Translations under genes and position numbers: made by a program
Notes under the pieces: model-generated
Databases searched by the model: none
What the model saw: the letters and a program-made list of their open reading frames with translations, nothing else
What the model was told of the DNA's origin: nothing
In this document: in pieces, positions 41,776 through 49,022 of the stretch
Numbering within the stretch: the stretch's first letter is position 1
How the letters are laid out: each line of letters starts with the position of its first letter
Source of the DNA: an uncultured Clostridia bacterium
GTDB taxonomy: Bacteria; Bacillota; Clostridia; Christensenellales; Borkfalkiaceae
Length of the DNA stretch: 49,022 nucleotides
Assembly (NCBI GenBank): GCA_947629665.1
Contig: CANREJ010000009.1
Span: 1-49,022 of the forward strand
Direction of reading: 5' to 3'

Positions 41776-42366
41776 TCAGCGCGCCTCTCCACGTTGCTCT
41801 TTTAATTTATTAAGCCAACATTTTCTGCACATTGCAACGTATCTGTTGTTTCCGCCGATACATATCTGCGAGCCTTCGGTAACTATGTTTCCGTTATCGT
41901 CCAGCCGCGCGTTCACCGTTGCCTTTGCTCCACACGTGCATATTGATTTTATTTCGCTTATGGACTCGGCAATTTCAAACAGCCGCTTACTGCCGGGAAA
42001 AAGATGGGTTGTAAAGTCTGTGGCAAGCCCGAAACAGAGAACAGGTATATTTTGCTCTATAACTATATCCGAAAGTTGGTCAACCTGTTCGGGAGTGAGA
42101 AACTGACATTCGTCAACAATAATCACATCGCAGTCGGCATAGCTTTTAAGATATAATTGGCGGATATCCTCGTTTGCGCCCACCGTTACCGCCTCTTTTT
42201 GAAGCCCTATGCGGGATTTAACTACGTTATAGCCGTCGCGGGTGTCCACCGCGGGTTTTAAAAGAAGAACTTTCATGTTGCGTTCTTCATAGTTGAATTT
42301 TGTTATGAGCGCCTGCGCCGTTTTGGAACAGCCCATCGCACCGAACTTAAAATATAACTTTGCCAT
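41776..42366 (-). CDS. tdk: Thymidine kinase (type II)
   Basis: This 196-aa enzyme phosphorylates thymidine or deoxyuridine with ATP. The P-loop reads GAMGCSKTAQA, Walker B is VIIVDECQFL, the substrate lasso is near residues 150-190, and four Zn-binding cysteines are present (CTCGAK and CRKCW). In this operon it can keep part of the imported thymidine for DNA synthesis while Pdp degrades the rest. Confidence 0.95.
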   Translation of the reverse strand: MAKLYFKFGAMGCSKTAQALITKFNYEERNMKVLLLKPAVDTRDGYNVVKSRIGLQKEAVTVGANEDIRQLYLKSYADCDVIIVDECQFLTPEQVDQLSDIVIEQNIPVLCFGLATDFTTHLFPGSKRLFEIAESISEIKSICTCGAKATVNARLDDNGNIVTEGSQICIGGNNRYVAMCRKCWLNKLKEQRGEAR

Positions 42367-42383
42367 CTTTTTCTCTTTGGAAT

Positions 42384-43685
42384 TTATTTTATAACGCCGT
42401 AAACGAGAGGCTCTGCTTGGGGCTTTTCACTCCCGATAACGGTAGCCGAAAGCAGTTGTTTTTGCGCCGTTGCCAGCGAGGACTCGTTGTTGGAGTAAAG
42501 AACTGCAATATCCTCCCCCTCGCGGACAAAATCGCCCGTCTTTTTCCTTAATATAATTCCCGCGCTGTAATCTATTACGTCGTCCGCCCTGTTTCTGCCT
42601 GCGCCGAGCGCAAGACTTGCCAACCCATAGGCCTCTGTATCCGCGTCGAGAATATATCCGCTCATGGGACTCTTTACCGCAAACGAATATTTTGCCCTTG
42701 CAAAATTATCCGTATTTTCAATGAGTGCAGAGTCGCCGCCCTGGGCTTTGACCGTTTCAACCAACTTATTTAACGCACTGCCGTTTTCAATGGCCGTGCG
42801 GGCAAGTTTTTCACATTCCTCATACGTGCCCTTGCCTGCAAGGGAAAGCATATGGGCGGAAAGAGTTATGCACACTTCCGTAAAATCGGCGGGACCGCGG
42901 CCGCGCAAAGTTTCCACCGCCTCTATAACTTCAAGGGAATTGCCTATCGCATACCCCAGAGGCATGTCCATGTTTGTAATCAGCGCAACCATTTTTTTGC
43001 CTGCGCGCTTGCCTATATCAACCATTATGCGGGCGAGTTCCGTGCTCTTTTCAACGGTTTTCATGAAGGAACCGCTGCCCGTTTTTACGTCCAGAACTAT
43101 GCAATCGTCGTCCGCGGCAAGTTTTTTACCCATTATGCTTGCGGCAATAAGCGGCATACTGTCCACCGTTGCCGTAACGTCGCGCAGGGCGTAAAGTTTT
43201 TTGTCGGCAGGGGCAAACTGTTTGGATTGCCCTACTATTGCAAGTCCTATTTTGTTTACCTGCTCTATAAATTCGGCGTCGGAAAGAGTTGTACGGAACC
43301 CGCTGATAGCTTCCAGCTTATCAACCGTTCCTCCCGTGTGTCCAAGTCCCCTGCCGCTCATTTTTGCAACCTTTATTCCGTATGAGGCGACGATTGGCGC
43401 AACAACCAAGCTTGTTTTATCGCCCACGCCGCCCGTGGAGTGTTTATCCACGCGGATTCCGCGGATTGCCGAAAAATCAACTTTTTCGCCCGAATCGCGC
43501 ACGGCAAAAGTCAAATCGCAGGTTTCGCGTTGGGTCATTCCGCGGAAATATATTGCCATACACAGCGCGGAAATCTGATAGTCGGGAATACTGCCGTCGG
43601 TAACGCCGCCGATAAAATATTTTATTTCTTCGGTGGTAAGCTCACCGCCGTCCCGCTTCTTTTTTATAATATCGTACATTCTCAT
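42384..43685 (-). CDS. pdp: Pyrimidine-nucleoside phosphorylase
   Basis: This 433-aa enzyme splits uridine, thymidine and deoxyuridine with phosphate into base and (deoxy)ribose-1-phosphate. The N-terminal MYDIIKKKRDGGELTTEEI, the phosphate-binding VDKHSTGGVGDKTSL (near 80), and KMSGRGLGHTGGTVDKLE are diagnostic. The C-terminal domain resembles a lipoyl-like fold (FVREGEDIAVLYSN). It follows the 5'-nucleotidase gene by 5 nt. Confidence 0.96.
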   Translation of the reverse strand: MRMYDIIKKKRDGGELTTEEIKYFIGGVTDGSIPDYQISALCMAIYFRGMTQRETCDLTFAVRDSGEKVDFSAIRGIRVDKHSTGGVGDKTSLVVAPIVASYGIKVAKMSGRGLGHTGGTVDKLEAISGFRTTLSDAEFIEQVNKIGLAIVGQSKQFAPADKKLYALRDVTATVDSMPLIAASIMGKKLAADDDCIVLDVKTGSGSFMKTVEKSTELARIMVDIGKRAGKKMVALITNMDMPLGYAIGNSLEVIEAVETLRGRGPADFTEVCITLSAHMLSLAGKGTYEECEKLARTAIENGSALNKLVETVKAQGGDSALIENTDNFARAKYSFAVKSPMSGYILDADTEAYGLASLALGAGRNRADDVIDYSAGIILRKKTGDFVREGEDIAVLYSNNESSLATAQKQLLSATVIGSEKPQAEPLVYGVIK

Positions 43686-43690
43686 AGCTT

Positions 43691-45442
43691 TTATGCCCAG
43701 CCTCCGCCCTTTATAAAGTCGGCAAGCAGATCCCTTGCATAAATTTCTCCGTCCAGACGGGCAACTTCCGTAATCTTCCTTGAATAATATGAAGACGTGT
43801 ATGTATCTATAATGATATAGTAATATGAATTGTCTATTACAGCCGACGAGGTTATAGTCGAATATACGTGGTACTTGGAGTTATTCAGGAATTTGTCTTT
43901 TAAATCACTGCCCCTGATTCTGCCCAAAACTATTGCGTTATCAAAAGGCAACACGGCGGCAACATCCGCATAGGTTACGTCGCCCGCATAAATATTGTAA
44001 GGATTGCGCGCGTTGAGATATCCGCCACCAAGCACAATGTTGTCGTATTGTTCTCCCCAGACTTCCAAACCTTTTCGATAGTACAATTCGGCAACTTTGT
44101 TAACTATGGTTTCCGAATTTCTAAGGGATTTATTGTGGCCTATAACATCGTAAGGGTTGCTGTCGGGGAAATACTTGTTAAACAATTCTTCAACGATAGG
44201 GTCGTCCCCAATAGTGTCCTTTGCATATGTTGCGCTTCCAATCAGTTTCGGCGCAACCGAATATTCCCCTGTAACTGTGTTAAAGGAAACGTTTGCGCAA
44301 CTTATATATCTGTTTTCGCTACTCGCCTGCATATGATAGATGCCGTATTCGTCCTGTAAAATATACCGCTGGTGGGTGTGTGCCTCAAAAACCAAATCCA
44401 CATAACCATCTGAAAGAGCAGTATCATAATAAGCCATATCGCTGTTTTTTACCGAAACAATGCCCGACGAAGAAAAATCATCTCCGCCGTCGTGAATGGA
44501 ATAGACGATAAAATCGCACTCTTCTTCGTTTCTTAATCTATCCGCTTCGTTTTTTACAAGAGTAGTGAGCGCATTGCCCGTTGCAAAAGAAAGCCCGTCG
44601 CTAAACTCGCCGGAAATAGAACCCAAACAATCGCCGATTGCCCCTATAATACCTATTTTTACTCCGCCTTTTTCCAACACAACGGACGCCTTGCAATAGC
44701 CCACAGCCTTGCCTTGATAGGTAACATTGATTGCAAGGAAGGGAAATTCCGCAATCTCGCTGTTGGGAGTAAGCACGTCGGGACCCCAATCAAATTCGTG
44801 ATTGCCGAGCGTCATAGACGCAAACCCCGCCTCATTCATCCATTCGGTCATAAGTTTACCTTTGTTGGACGAGGACTCCACAGTGCCCTGCCACATGTCC
44901 CCAGACGATAGCAGGATTTCCTCCCGCTCTTCATCCGCATACAAGGTTTTTAAATAAGTGGTAAATTCGTCAACGCCGGGCTGGGTGTCCGTATCCATAA
45001 ATTTGCCGTGCAGGTCGTTTACAGCATAAAAAGACAGCTCGGAAATAACGCTCTCGCCGCCGTAATCACAAATTCCGTCCCCGTTAAAATCCGTGTGGTC
45101 ATGGTTGGGGGCTACTTCTCCCTTTACATATGTTTTGTCGGCGGAAAAATCGCTATCGCCATAATCGTTGTGCCCGCTTATGGCCTTGACCTTTATGGAT
45201 TGCCCCTCTTTCAACGTAGCGCTACATTTTGCGGTAAAAATTTCTTCACCGCCATCTATCACATAGCAATAATAAAGCGCCTTGTCGATTTCGTTCCACA
45301 CAGCAACGCCGTCCTGCCCGATAATTACCTCAGGCGTGTCGAGCCTGGGCTTTTGCTCCGTTTTATCGCAACCCGCAAATAAAACGCAGGCAAACAGCGC
45401 AGCGAACAGGAGACATGAAATTTTGCGTAAAAAAACTTTCAT
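43691..45442 (-). CDS. Lipoprotein 5'-nucleotidase / UshA-like phosphoesterase
   Basis: This 583-aa lipoprotein (LFAGC, Cys25) has a small beta domain (about 35-110), a calcium-loop-like HTDFNGDGICDYGG, then a calcineurin-type metallophosphatase (VNDLHGKF, SSGDMWQG, TLGNHEFDWG, VFEAHTHQRY) and the 5_nucleotid_C domain (about 410-580, YADVAAVLPFDN). It should remove phosphate from nucleotides outside the membrane so that nucleosides can be imported. No Shine-Dalgarno is seen; it lies 26 nt after cdd. Confidence 0.94.
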   Translation of the reverse strand: MKVFLRKISCLLFAALFACVLFAGCDKTEQKPRLDTPEVIIGQDGVAVWNEIDKALYYCYVIDGGEEIFTAKCSATLKEGQSIKVKAISGHNDYGDSDFSADKTYVKGEVAPNHDHTDFNGDGICDYGGESVISELSFYAVNDLHGKFMDTDTQPGVDEFTTYLKTLYADEEREEILLSSGDMWQGTVESSSNKGKLMTEWMNEAGFASMTLGNHEFDWGPDVLTPNSEIAEFPFLAINVTYQGKAVGYCKASVVLEKGGVKIGIIGAIGDCLGSISGEFSDGLSFATGNALTTLVKNEADRLRNEEECDFIVYSIHDGGDDFSSSGIVSVKNSDMAYYDTALSDGYVDLVFEAHTHQRYILQDEYGIYHMQASSENRYISCANVSFNTVTGEYSVAPKLIGSATYAKDTIGDDPIVEELFNKYFPDSNPYDVIGHNKSLRNSETIVNKVAELYYRKGLEVWGEQYDNIVLGGGYLNARNPYNIYAGDVTYADVAAVLPFDNAIVLGRIRGSDLKDKFLNNSKYHVYSTITSSAVIDNSYYYIIIDTYTSSYYSRKITEVARLDGEIYARDLLADFIKGGGWA

Positions 45443-45468
45443 ATTATATATTTAAATTATTTAAAAAA

Positions 45469-45873
45469 TTACAAATCTTGTTTGGTAAAGGTAAGCGGTA
45501 AAAGCCTGTCCAATGTATAAACTTCAAATTTGTTTTCATTGCCTAAAATTATTTTAAAATCTTTGGGGCAAAACTCCGCAATAACTTGCCTGCAAACCCC
45601 GCACGGAGCGCAAAATTCGGCGGTTTCACCCTCTCTGCCTCCCACTATCGCAAGAGCCTCGAAGTCGCGCTCGCCCTCGCTTACGGCCTTAAAAATTGCC
45701 GTGCGCTCGGCGCAAACGGTTGCCGAATATGCGGCGTTTTCAATATTGCACCCCAAATAAATTTTTCCGCTCTTTGTTAAAAGCGCCGCCCCCACGCGAA
45801 AACGGGAATAGGGCGAATATGATTTTTCCCGCGCTGTTTGGGCTTGCGCCATTAAAAAACGGAAATCGGTCAT
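45469..45873 (-). CDS. cdd: Cytidine deaminase
   Basis: This 134-aa zinc enzyme deaminates cytidine and deoxycytidine. The active site reads CNIENAAYSATVCAERTAIFKA with the Cys-Ala-Glu, and the other two zinc cysteines are in PCGVCRQV. Overlaps deoB by 4 nt. It feeds deoxyuridine to Pdp. Confidence 0.97.
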   Translation of the reverse strand: MTDFRFLMAQAQTAREKSYSPYSRFRVGAALLTKSGKIYLGCNIENAAYSATVCAERTAIFKAVSEGERDFEALAIVGGREGETAEFCAPCGVCRQVIAEFCPKDFKIILGNENKFEVYTLDRLLPLTFTKQDL

Positions 45874-47033
45874 TTTTTTACCTCATTCAAAAAACTTGTT
45901 CCGTAAGTGTTTTGCTGGGCAACCCCAAAATAATCCAAAACCGTTGCGCTTATGTCCGCAAAACTCTGCCGCGTGCCTAAATTTATTCCGCCTTTGATAC
46001 GCTTTCCGTAAATCAGCATGGGCGTATATTCGCGGGAATGGTCGGTTGAAGGCGTTGAGGGGTCGCAACCGTGGTCTGCGGTTATTAAAAGAACGTCGTC
46101 CCCGCGCATATCTTTTATAAATCCCGCCAAAAAATTATCGAACTCGGTGGCCGCCGCGGCGTAACCCGCAACGTCGTTTCTGTGGCCGTACTTCATGTCG
46201 AAGTCAACCAAATTCACAAAGCAAAGCCCCTCAAAATCTCTGTTTTGGATTTCCTTTGTTACCTGCATACCGTGCGTATTGGAAGTTGTGCGGTTGCTTT
46301 CGGTAATGCCGCTACCGGCAAAAATATCGTAGATTTTACCTACCGAAATAGTATCGAAGCCCGCCCCTTTTAAAAGATTCAGCATAGTATCCGCAGGCGG
46401 TTCCAGCGAAAAATCGTGCCTGTTGGGAGTACGGGAAAACGGATATTCACCGTTGAACGGACGCGCAATCACCCTGCCAACGCCGTGAGGCGGTACAAGC
46501 ATTTTACGGGCAATTTCACAGTATTTGTAGAGCTGTTCAACGGGCACTATATCCTCGTGTGCGGCAATTTGAAATACGCTGTCAGCCGAAGTATATACAA
46601 TCAACGCGCCCGTTTCAATATGTTCGCGCCCGTAATCTTTAATAACTTCCGTGCCCGAATAGGGCTTGTTGCAAATTACGCGCCTGCCCGTTTTTTGCTC
46701 AAATTCTTTTATTATTTCATCGGAAAAACCGTTGGGGTATGTGGGCAAAGGATCGGACGATACCACGCCGGCAATCTCCCAGTGCCCTATCGTAGTATCT
46801 TTCCCCATTGACTTTTCGCGCATGCGGGCGTAGCTTGCCGTGGGCGCGCCGACTCCCCCGCCAACGCCATCGATATTGAACAGCCCCATGGCTTTGAGTT
46901 GGGGGCAGTTGAAATTGGCGTGGCTGCGTATTGCGCCGAGGGTGTTACTGCCCTCATCGTGCCATAAATACGCGTCGGGAAGCTCGCCGACGCCAAAACT
47001 ATCAAGCACAATCAAAAAAAATCTTTTTGACAT
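45870..47033 (-). CDS. deoB: Phosphopentomutase
   Basis: This 387-aa alkaline-phosphatase-superfamily mutase converts (deoxy)ribose-1-phosphate to the 5-phosphate. Motifs are IVLDSFGVGELPDA at the N-terminus, GKDTTIGHWEIAG with the phosphorylated Thr, and LLITADHGCDPSTPSTDHSREYTPMLIYG for metals. The ribosome site is AGGTGA. Confidence 0.97.
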   Translation of the reverse strand: MSKRFFLIVLDSFGVGELPDAYLWHDEGSNTLGAIRSHANFNCPQLKAMGLFNIDGVGGGVGAPTASYARMREKSMGKDTTIGHWEIAGVVSSDPLPTYPNGFSDEIIKEFEQKTGRRVICNKPYSGTEVIKDYGREHIETGALIVYTSADSVFQIAAHEDIVPVEQLYKYCEIARKMLVPPHGVGRVIARPFNGEYPFSRTPNRHDFSLEPPADTMLNLLKGAGFDTISVGKIYDIFAGSGITESNRTTSNTHGMQVTKEIQNRDFEGLCFVNLVDFDMKYGHRNDVAGYAAAATEFDNFLAGFIKDMRGDDVLLITADHGCDPSTPSTDHSREYTPMLIYGKRIKGGINLGTRQSFADISATVLDYFGVAQQNTYGTSFLNEVKK

Positions 47034-47052
47034 TTAAATCACCTATGCTCTT

Positions 47053-47772
47053 CTATGCCAATTCAAGAGCGATTTTCATCATTGCCGTAAATGATTTTTC
47101 ACGTTCCTCGGCGGTGGTATTTTCTTCTGGATAAATAAAACTGTCGCTCACGGTGCAGATGCACAGGGCCTTTTTACCCGCTCTCGCGGCGTTACAATAA
47201 AGCGCCGCGCTCTCCATTTCTACGCCGAGAACGCCCATTTTTGCCCATTGCATGCCGCTCTTGGCGTCGTCGTAAAACATATCGGAAGAAAAAATATTGC
47301 CCACTTTATAGTTTACGCCCGCCTGTTCGCACAGGTCGGCGGCACGCCGCAACAGCCCGAAATCGGCAATCGGGCAGAAAGTGCCTGGCAAATTATATTG
47401 TTTGGCGTAGTTGCCGTTTGTACATGCGCCCTGCGCAATTATTATATCCCGTGCATGTAAATCCTTATCGAACGAACCGCAGGAGCCTACGCGGATAATG
47501 TTTTCGACGCCGTAAAAATTGAACAGTTCATAGGAGTAAATCCCTATTGCAGGCTGTCCCATTCCCGAAGCCATAACCGAAACGCGTTTGCCGTTATAGT
47601 ATCCCGTGTAGCCGTTTACTCCGCGCACGTTGTTTACAAGCGTTGCGTTTTGAAGAAAATTCTCGGCTATAAATTTTGAACGCAACGGGTCGCCCGGCAT
47701 AAGCACGGTCTTTGCAAAATCGCCGTACTTTGCGGCAATGTGCGGAGTGGGAATATTGGGGCGCTCACTCAT
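47053..47772 (-). CDS. deoD: Purine-nucleoside phosphorylase, DeoD type
   Basis: This 239-aa hexameric-type phosphorylase splits purine (deoxy)nucleosides. Typical blocks are VLMPGDPLRSKFIAENFL, YEL..YGVENIIRVGSCG, VEMESAALY and CTVSDSF. Overlaps deoC by 4 nt; AGGAG precedes the ATG. Confidence 0.97.
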   Translation of the reverse strand: MSERPNIPTPHIAAKYGDFAKTVLMPGDPLRSKFIAENFLQNATLVNNVRGVNGYTGYYNGKRVSVMASGMGQPAIGIYSYELFNFYGVENIIRVGSCGSFDKDLHARDIIIAQGACTNGNYAKQYNLPGTFCPIADFGLLRRAADLCEQAGVNYKVGNIFSSDMFYDDAKSGMQWAKMGVLGVEMESAALYCNAARAGKKALCICTVSDSFIYPEENTTAEEREKSFTAMMKIALELA

Positions 47773-48437
47773 AATAAATTCTCCTCTTTAACTATTTTTA
47801 CGATGCGCGAAGTGCCCAATCTGTCTGCGCCGAGCGCAATAAACTTTTCGGCGTCTGCAATGGAAGATATACCCCCCGCCGCCTTGATTTTTATGCCTAA
47901 ATTATGCTTTTCGATTTCATTTTTGAAAATTTCAACGTCCCGGAAGGTTGCGCCCGCCTTGGAAAAGCCCGTAGACGTCTTGATGAAGTCCGCGCCCGCC
48001 AACGCAACGAGGTGGGGCGCCATTATCTTTTCAAGCTCGTTGAGAAGGCATGTTTCAACGATGACTTTTAAAATTTTATCCTTGCAACAGCTCTTCACCA
48101 GCTGAATTTCGTCGCGGACGGCTTCGTAATGGTGCGCCTTCATTTCGCCGATATTGATGACCATATCGACTTCGTCCGCACCGAGCGAGACCGCTTCGGC
48201 CGCCTCGGTGTATTTCGACATTGGCGTATTGTACCCGTTGGGGAACCCGATGACCGTGCAGACGGCAACCTTGCCCTGCGCATACTCATTCGCCTGCTTT
48301 ACATAGCAAGGCGGAATACACACCGAGGCGGTGTGATATTTAATTCCGTCGTCAATAAGCGCGCGTATATCCTCCCACGTGGCGGTTACCGAAAGTTGTG
48401 TGTGGTCGCATTTTCCTAAAATTTCACGAATGTCCAT
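47769..48437 (-). CDS. deoC: Deoxyribose-phosphate aldolase
   Basis: This 222-aa class I aldolase splits deoxyribose-5-phosphate into acetaldehyde and glyceraldehyde-3-phosphate. The N-terminal KCDHTQL, the VIGFPNGYN segment and the Schiff-base lysine in ADFIKTSTGF (near 155) are present, as is KAAGGI. First gene of the array, with a strong promoter and AGAGGT ribosome site. Confidence 0.97.
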   Translation of the reverse strand: MDIREILGKCDHTQLSVTATWEDIRALIDDGIKYHTASVCIPPCYVKQANEYAQGKVAVCTVIGFPNGYNTPMSKYTEAAEAVSLGADEVDMVINIGEMKAHHYEAVRDEIQLVKSCCKDKILKVIVETCLLNELEKIMAPHLVALAGADFIKTSTGFSKAGATFRDVEIFKNEIEKHNLGIKIKAAGGISSIADAEKFIALGADRLGTSRIVKIVKEENLL

Positions 48438-48466
48438 ATCTAAAACCTCTGTATTATAGATATAAA

Positions 48467-48485
48467 TTACAATATATATTTGTAA
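48467..48485. promoter_or_regulatory. Inverted repeat in the deoC leader
   Basis: TTACAA, 7 AT nucleotides, TTGTAA. It lies between the deoC promoter and start codon and could be an operator. Confidence 0.35.
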
Positions 48486-48519
48486 ATAGTAGCCGTTAAA
48501 TAAAATATCGGCACAAAAT

Positions 48520-48548
48520 ATTTTACCTCAAAAACGGCTTATTGTCAA
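48520..48548 (-). promoter_or_regulatory. Sigma-A promoter of the deo array
   Basis: TTGACA (48543-48548), 17-nt spacer, TAAAAT (48520-48525). Gives a leader of about 75 nt. No cre-like or B. subtilis DeoR-like operator is apparent. Confidence 0.8.
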
Positions 48549-48573
48549 CGGGAAAGCAAAAATAAACATTTTG

Positions 48574-48737
48574 TTGCTTTATATACAGTTTATGATAAAA
48601 TATGACAAATACCCGCACAAAACGCGCATAAAAGCCAATGGGTTTATGCGCGTTTTGTGCAATAACAGTTGATATGAAATTAAAACTAACAGCAGTATAA
48701 TAGACAGACTATGACTTATTAAAGTCAATTTTTATTT
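48574..48737 (+). ncRNA. Possible small hairpin RNA unit (promoter, 18-bp hairpin, terminator)
   Basis: On the plus strand TTGCTT (48574-48579), 16 nt, TAAAAT (48596-48601, extended -10) would start transcription near 48608. A perfect 18-bp inverted repeat follows (48615-48632 with 48643-48660, 10-nt loop). A weak terminator, TGACTT/AAGTCA (48712-48727) plus a T-rich tail, closes it. No reading frame is evident. The hairpin alone could also be a terminator or a protein-binding site. Confidence 0.35.
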
Positions 48738-48881
48738 AGACCGAATTTTCTTGTTTGTAACACCTCTTTCCAATAATTTTCGCGTTCAATAATATATTCC
48801 TCTTGCCCCGATTGCAAAATGAATCTTATAATTTTTATAGTCGCTTTCGGGAATTTTTAACACATCGAGTAATTTTAACAT
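48725..48881 (-). pseudogene. Internally deleted remnant of a GIY-YIG-type nuclease-like protein
   Basis: An ATG with an AGAGGAT ribosome site opens MLKLLDVLKIPESDYKNYKI, which resembles the N-terminus of a GIY-YIG nuclease family protein. The frame soon stops, but from about 48820 the next frame reads EEYIIERENYWKEVLQTRKF then GLNKN and stop, which resembles the C-terminus of the same proteins. Start and end are thus joined with a shift in frame and almost all of the roughly 300-aa middle missing. The match is from memory of the family, not a search. Confidence 0.6.
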
Positions 48882-48907
48882 TACGATATCCTCTTCGTTG
48901 TAGCAAA

Positions 48908-48934
48908 ATAGCTTGAACCGGAAGTTCAAGCTAT
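48908..48934 (-). terminator. Hairpin in front of the remnant gene
   Basis: ATAGCTTGAAC (48908-48918) and GTTCAAGCTAT (48924-48934), loop CGGAA, followed on the minus strand by TTTTGC. It lies between a promoter and the remnant start, so it may be an attenuator. Confidence 0.6.
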
Positions 48935-48956
48935 AAAGGTTTGGTGCACCGAGGCA

Positions 48957-48985
48957 ATTATAATCCGAACACGAAAGCTCGTCAA
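48957..48985 (-). promoter_or_regulatory. Sigma-A-like promoter before the remnant gene
   Basis: TTGACG (48980-48985), 17-nt spacer, TATAAT (48957-48962). The transcript would run at once into the hairpin at 48908-48934. Confidence 0.6.
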
Positions 48986-49022
48986 GGCTGACCGTTTGCG
49001 TTCCGTTTTTGTAGTTAAAAAT

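Noticed and set aside
48615-48660. 18-bp inverted repeat as a plain terminator for the deo array or an insertion sequence end
   Set aside because: It lies upstream of deoC rather than after a gene, lacks a T run, and no transposase is nearby.

Overview
The window comes from a spore-forming, low-to-mid GC Firmicute of the class Clostridia, probably an uncultured gut-type lineage. The evidence is a complete spoIIIAA-AH operon, spoIVB, Asp23/nusB/folD/ispA/tlyA/argR/recN in the order usual for Firmicutes, many lipoproteins, and sigma-A promoters of the TTGACA-N17-TATAAT type. No rRNA, tRNA, CRISPR array, phage or insertion sequence was recognised.

Layout. 0-4.1 kb: DNA end-joining pair (ligD, ku, divergent) and tcdA. 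4.2-8.2 kb: hsp20, a YugP-like membrane protein that has lost its metalloprotease motif, a two-component system and a small deoxyribosyltransferase-like protein. 8.4-10.5 kb: a radical SAM/DUF4130 pair linked to DNA modification or repair. 10.6-19.3 kb (minus strand): Asp23-nusB-folD-ispA, then a roughly 560-590 nt structured RNA identified as OLE RNA with its membrane partner OapA, then tlyA, nadK-argR-recN and spoIVB. 19.3-23.6 kb: spoIIIA operon. 23.7-28.5 kb: aquaporin, a nucleotidase/guanylate-kinase-like fusion, two tandem nrnA paralogues and surE.

28.5-48.4 kb (all minus strand) is the most striking part. Reading in the direction of transcription it carries deoC, deoD, deoB, cdd, a lipoprotein 5'-nucleotidase, pdp, tdk, a secreted endonuclease I, a small lipoprotein, an RDD membrane protein, a complete CUT1-type ABC importer (ATPase, two permeases, binding lipoprotein), a staphylococcal-nuclease lipoprotein and a 1343-aa multi-OB-fold lipoprotein. 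Together they could form a full route for eating extracellular DNA: cut it outside the cell, dephosphorylate, import, split the nucleosides, and turn deoxyribose into acetaldehyde and glyceraldehyde-3-phosphate. The substrate of the ABC importer is inferred from context only.

Several genes (ligD, tcdA, nadK, spoIVB) have a good -10 element ending only 5-8 nt before the start codon and no Shine-Dalgarno, which suggests leaderless transcripts. The right edge holds an internally deleted GIY-YIG-type gene remnant and a promoter-hairpin-terminator unit that may be a small RNA.
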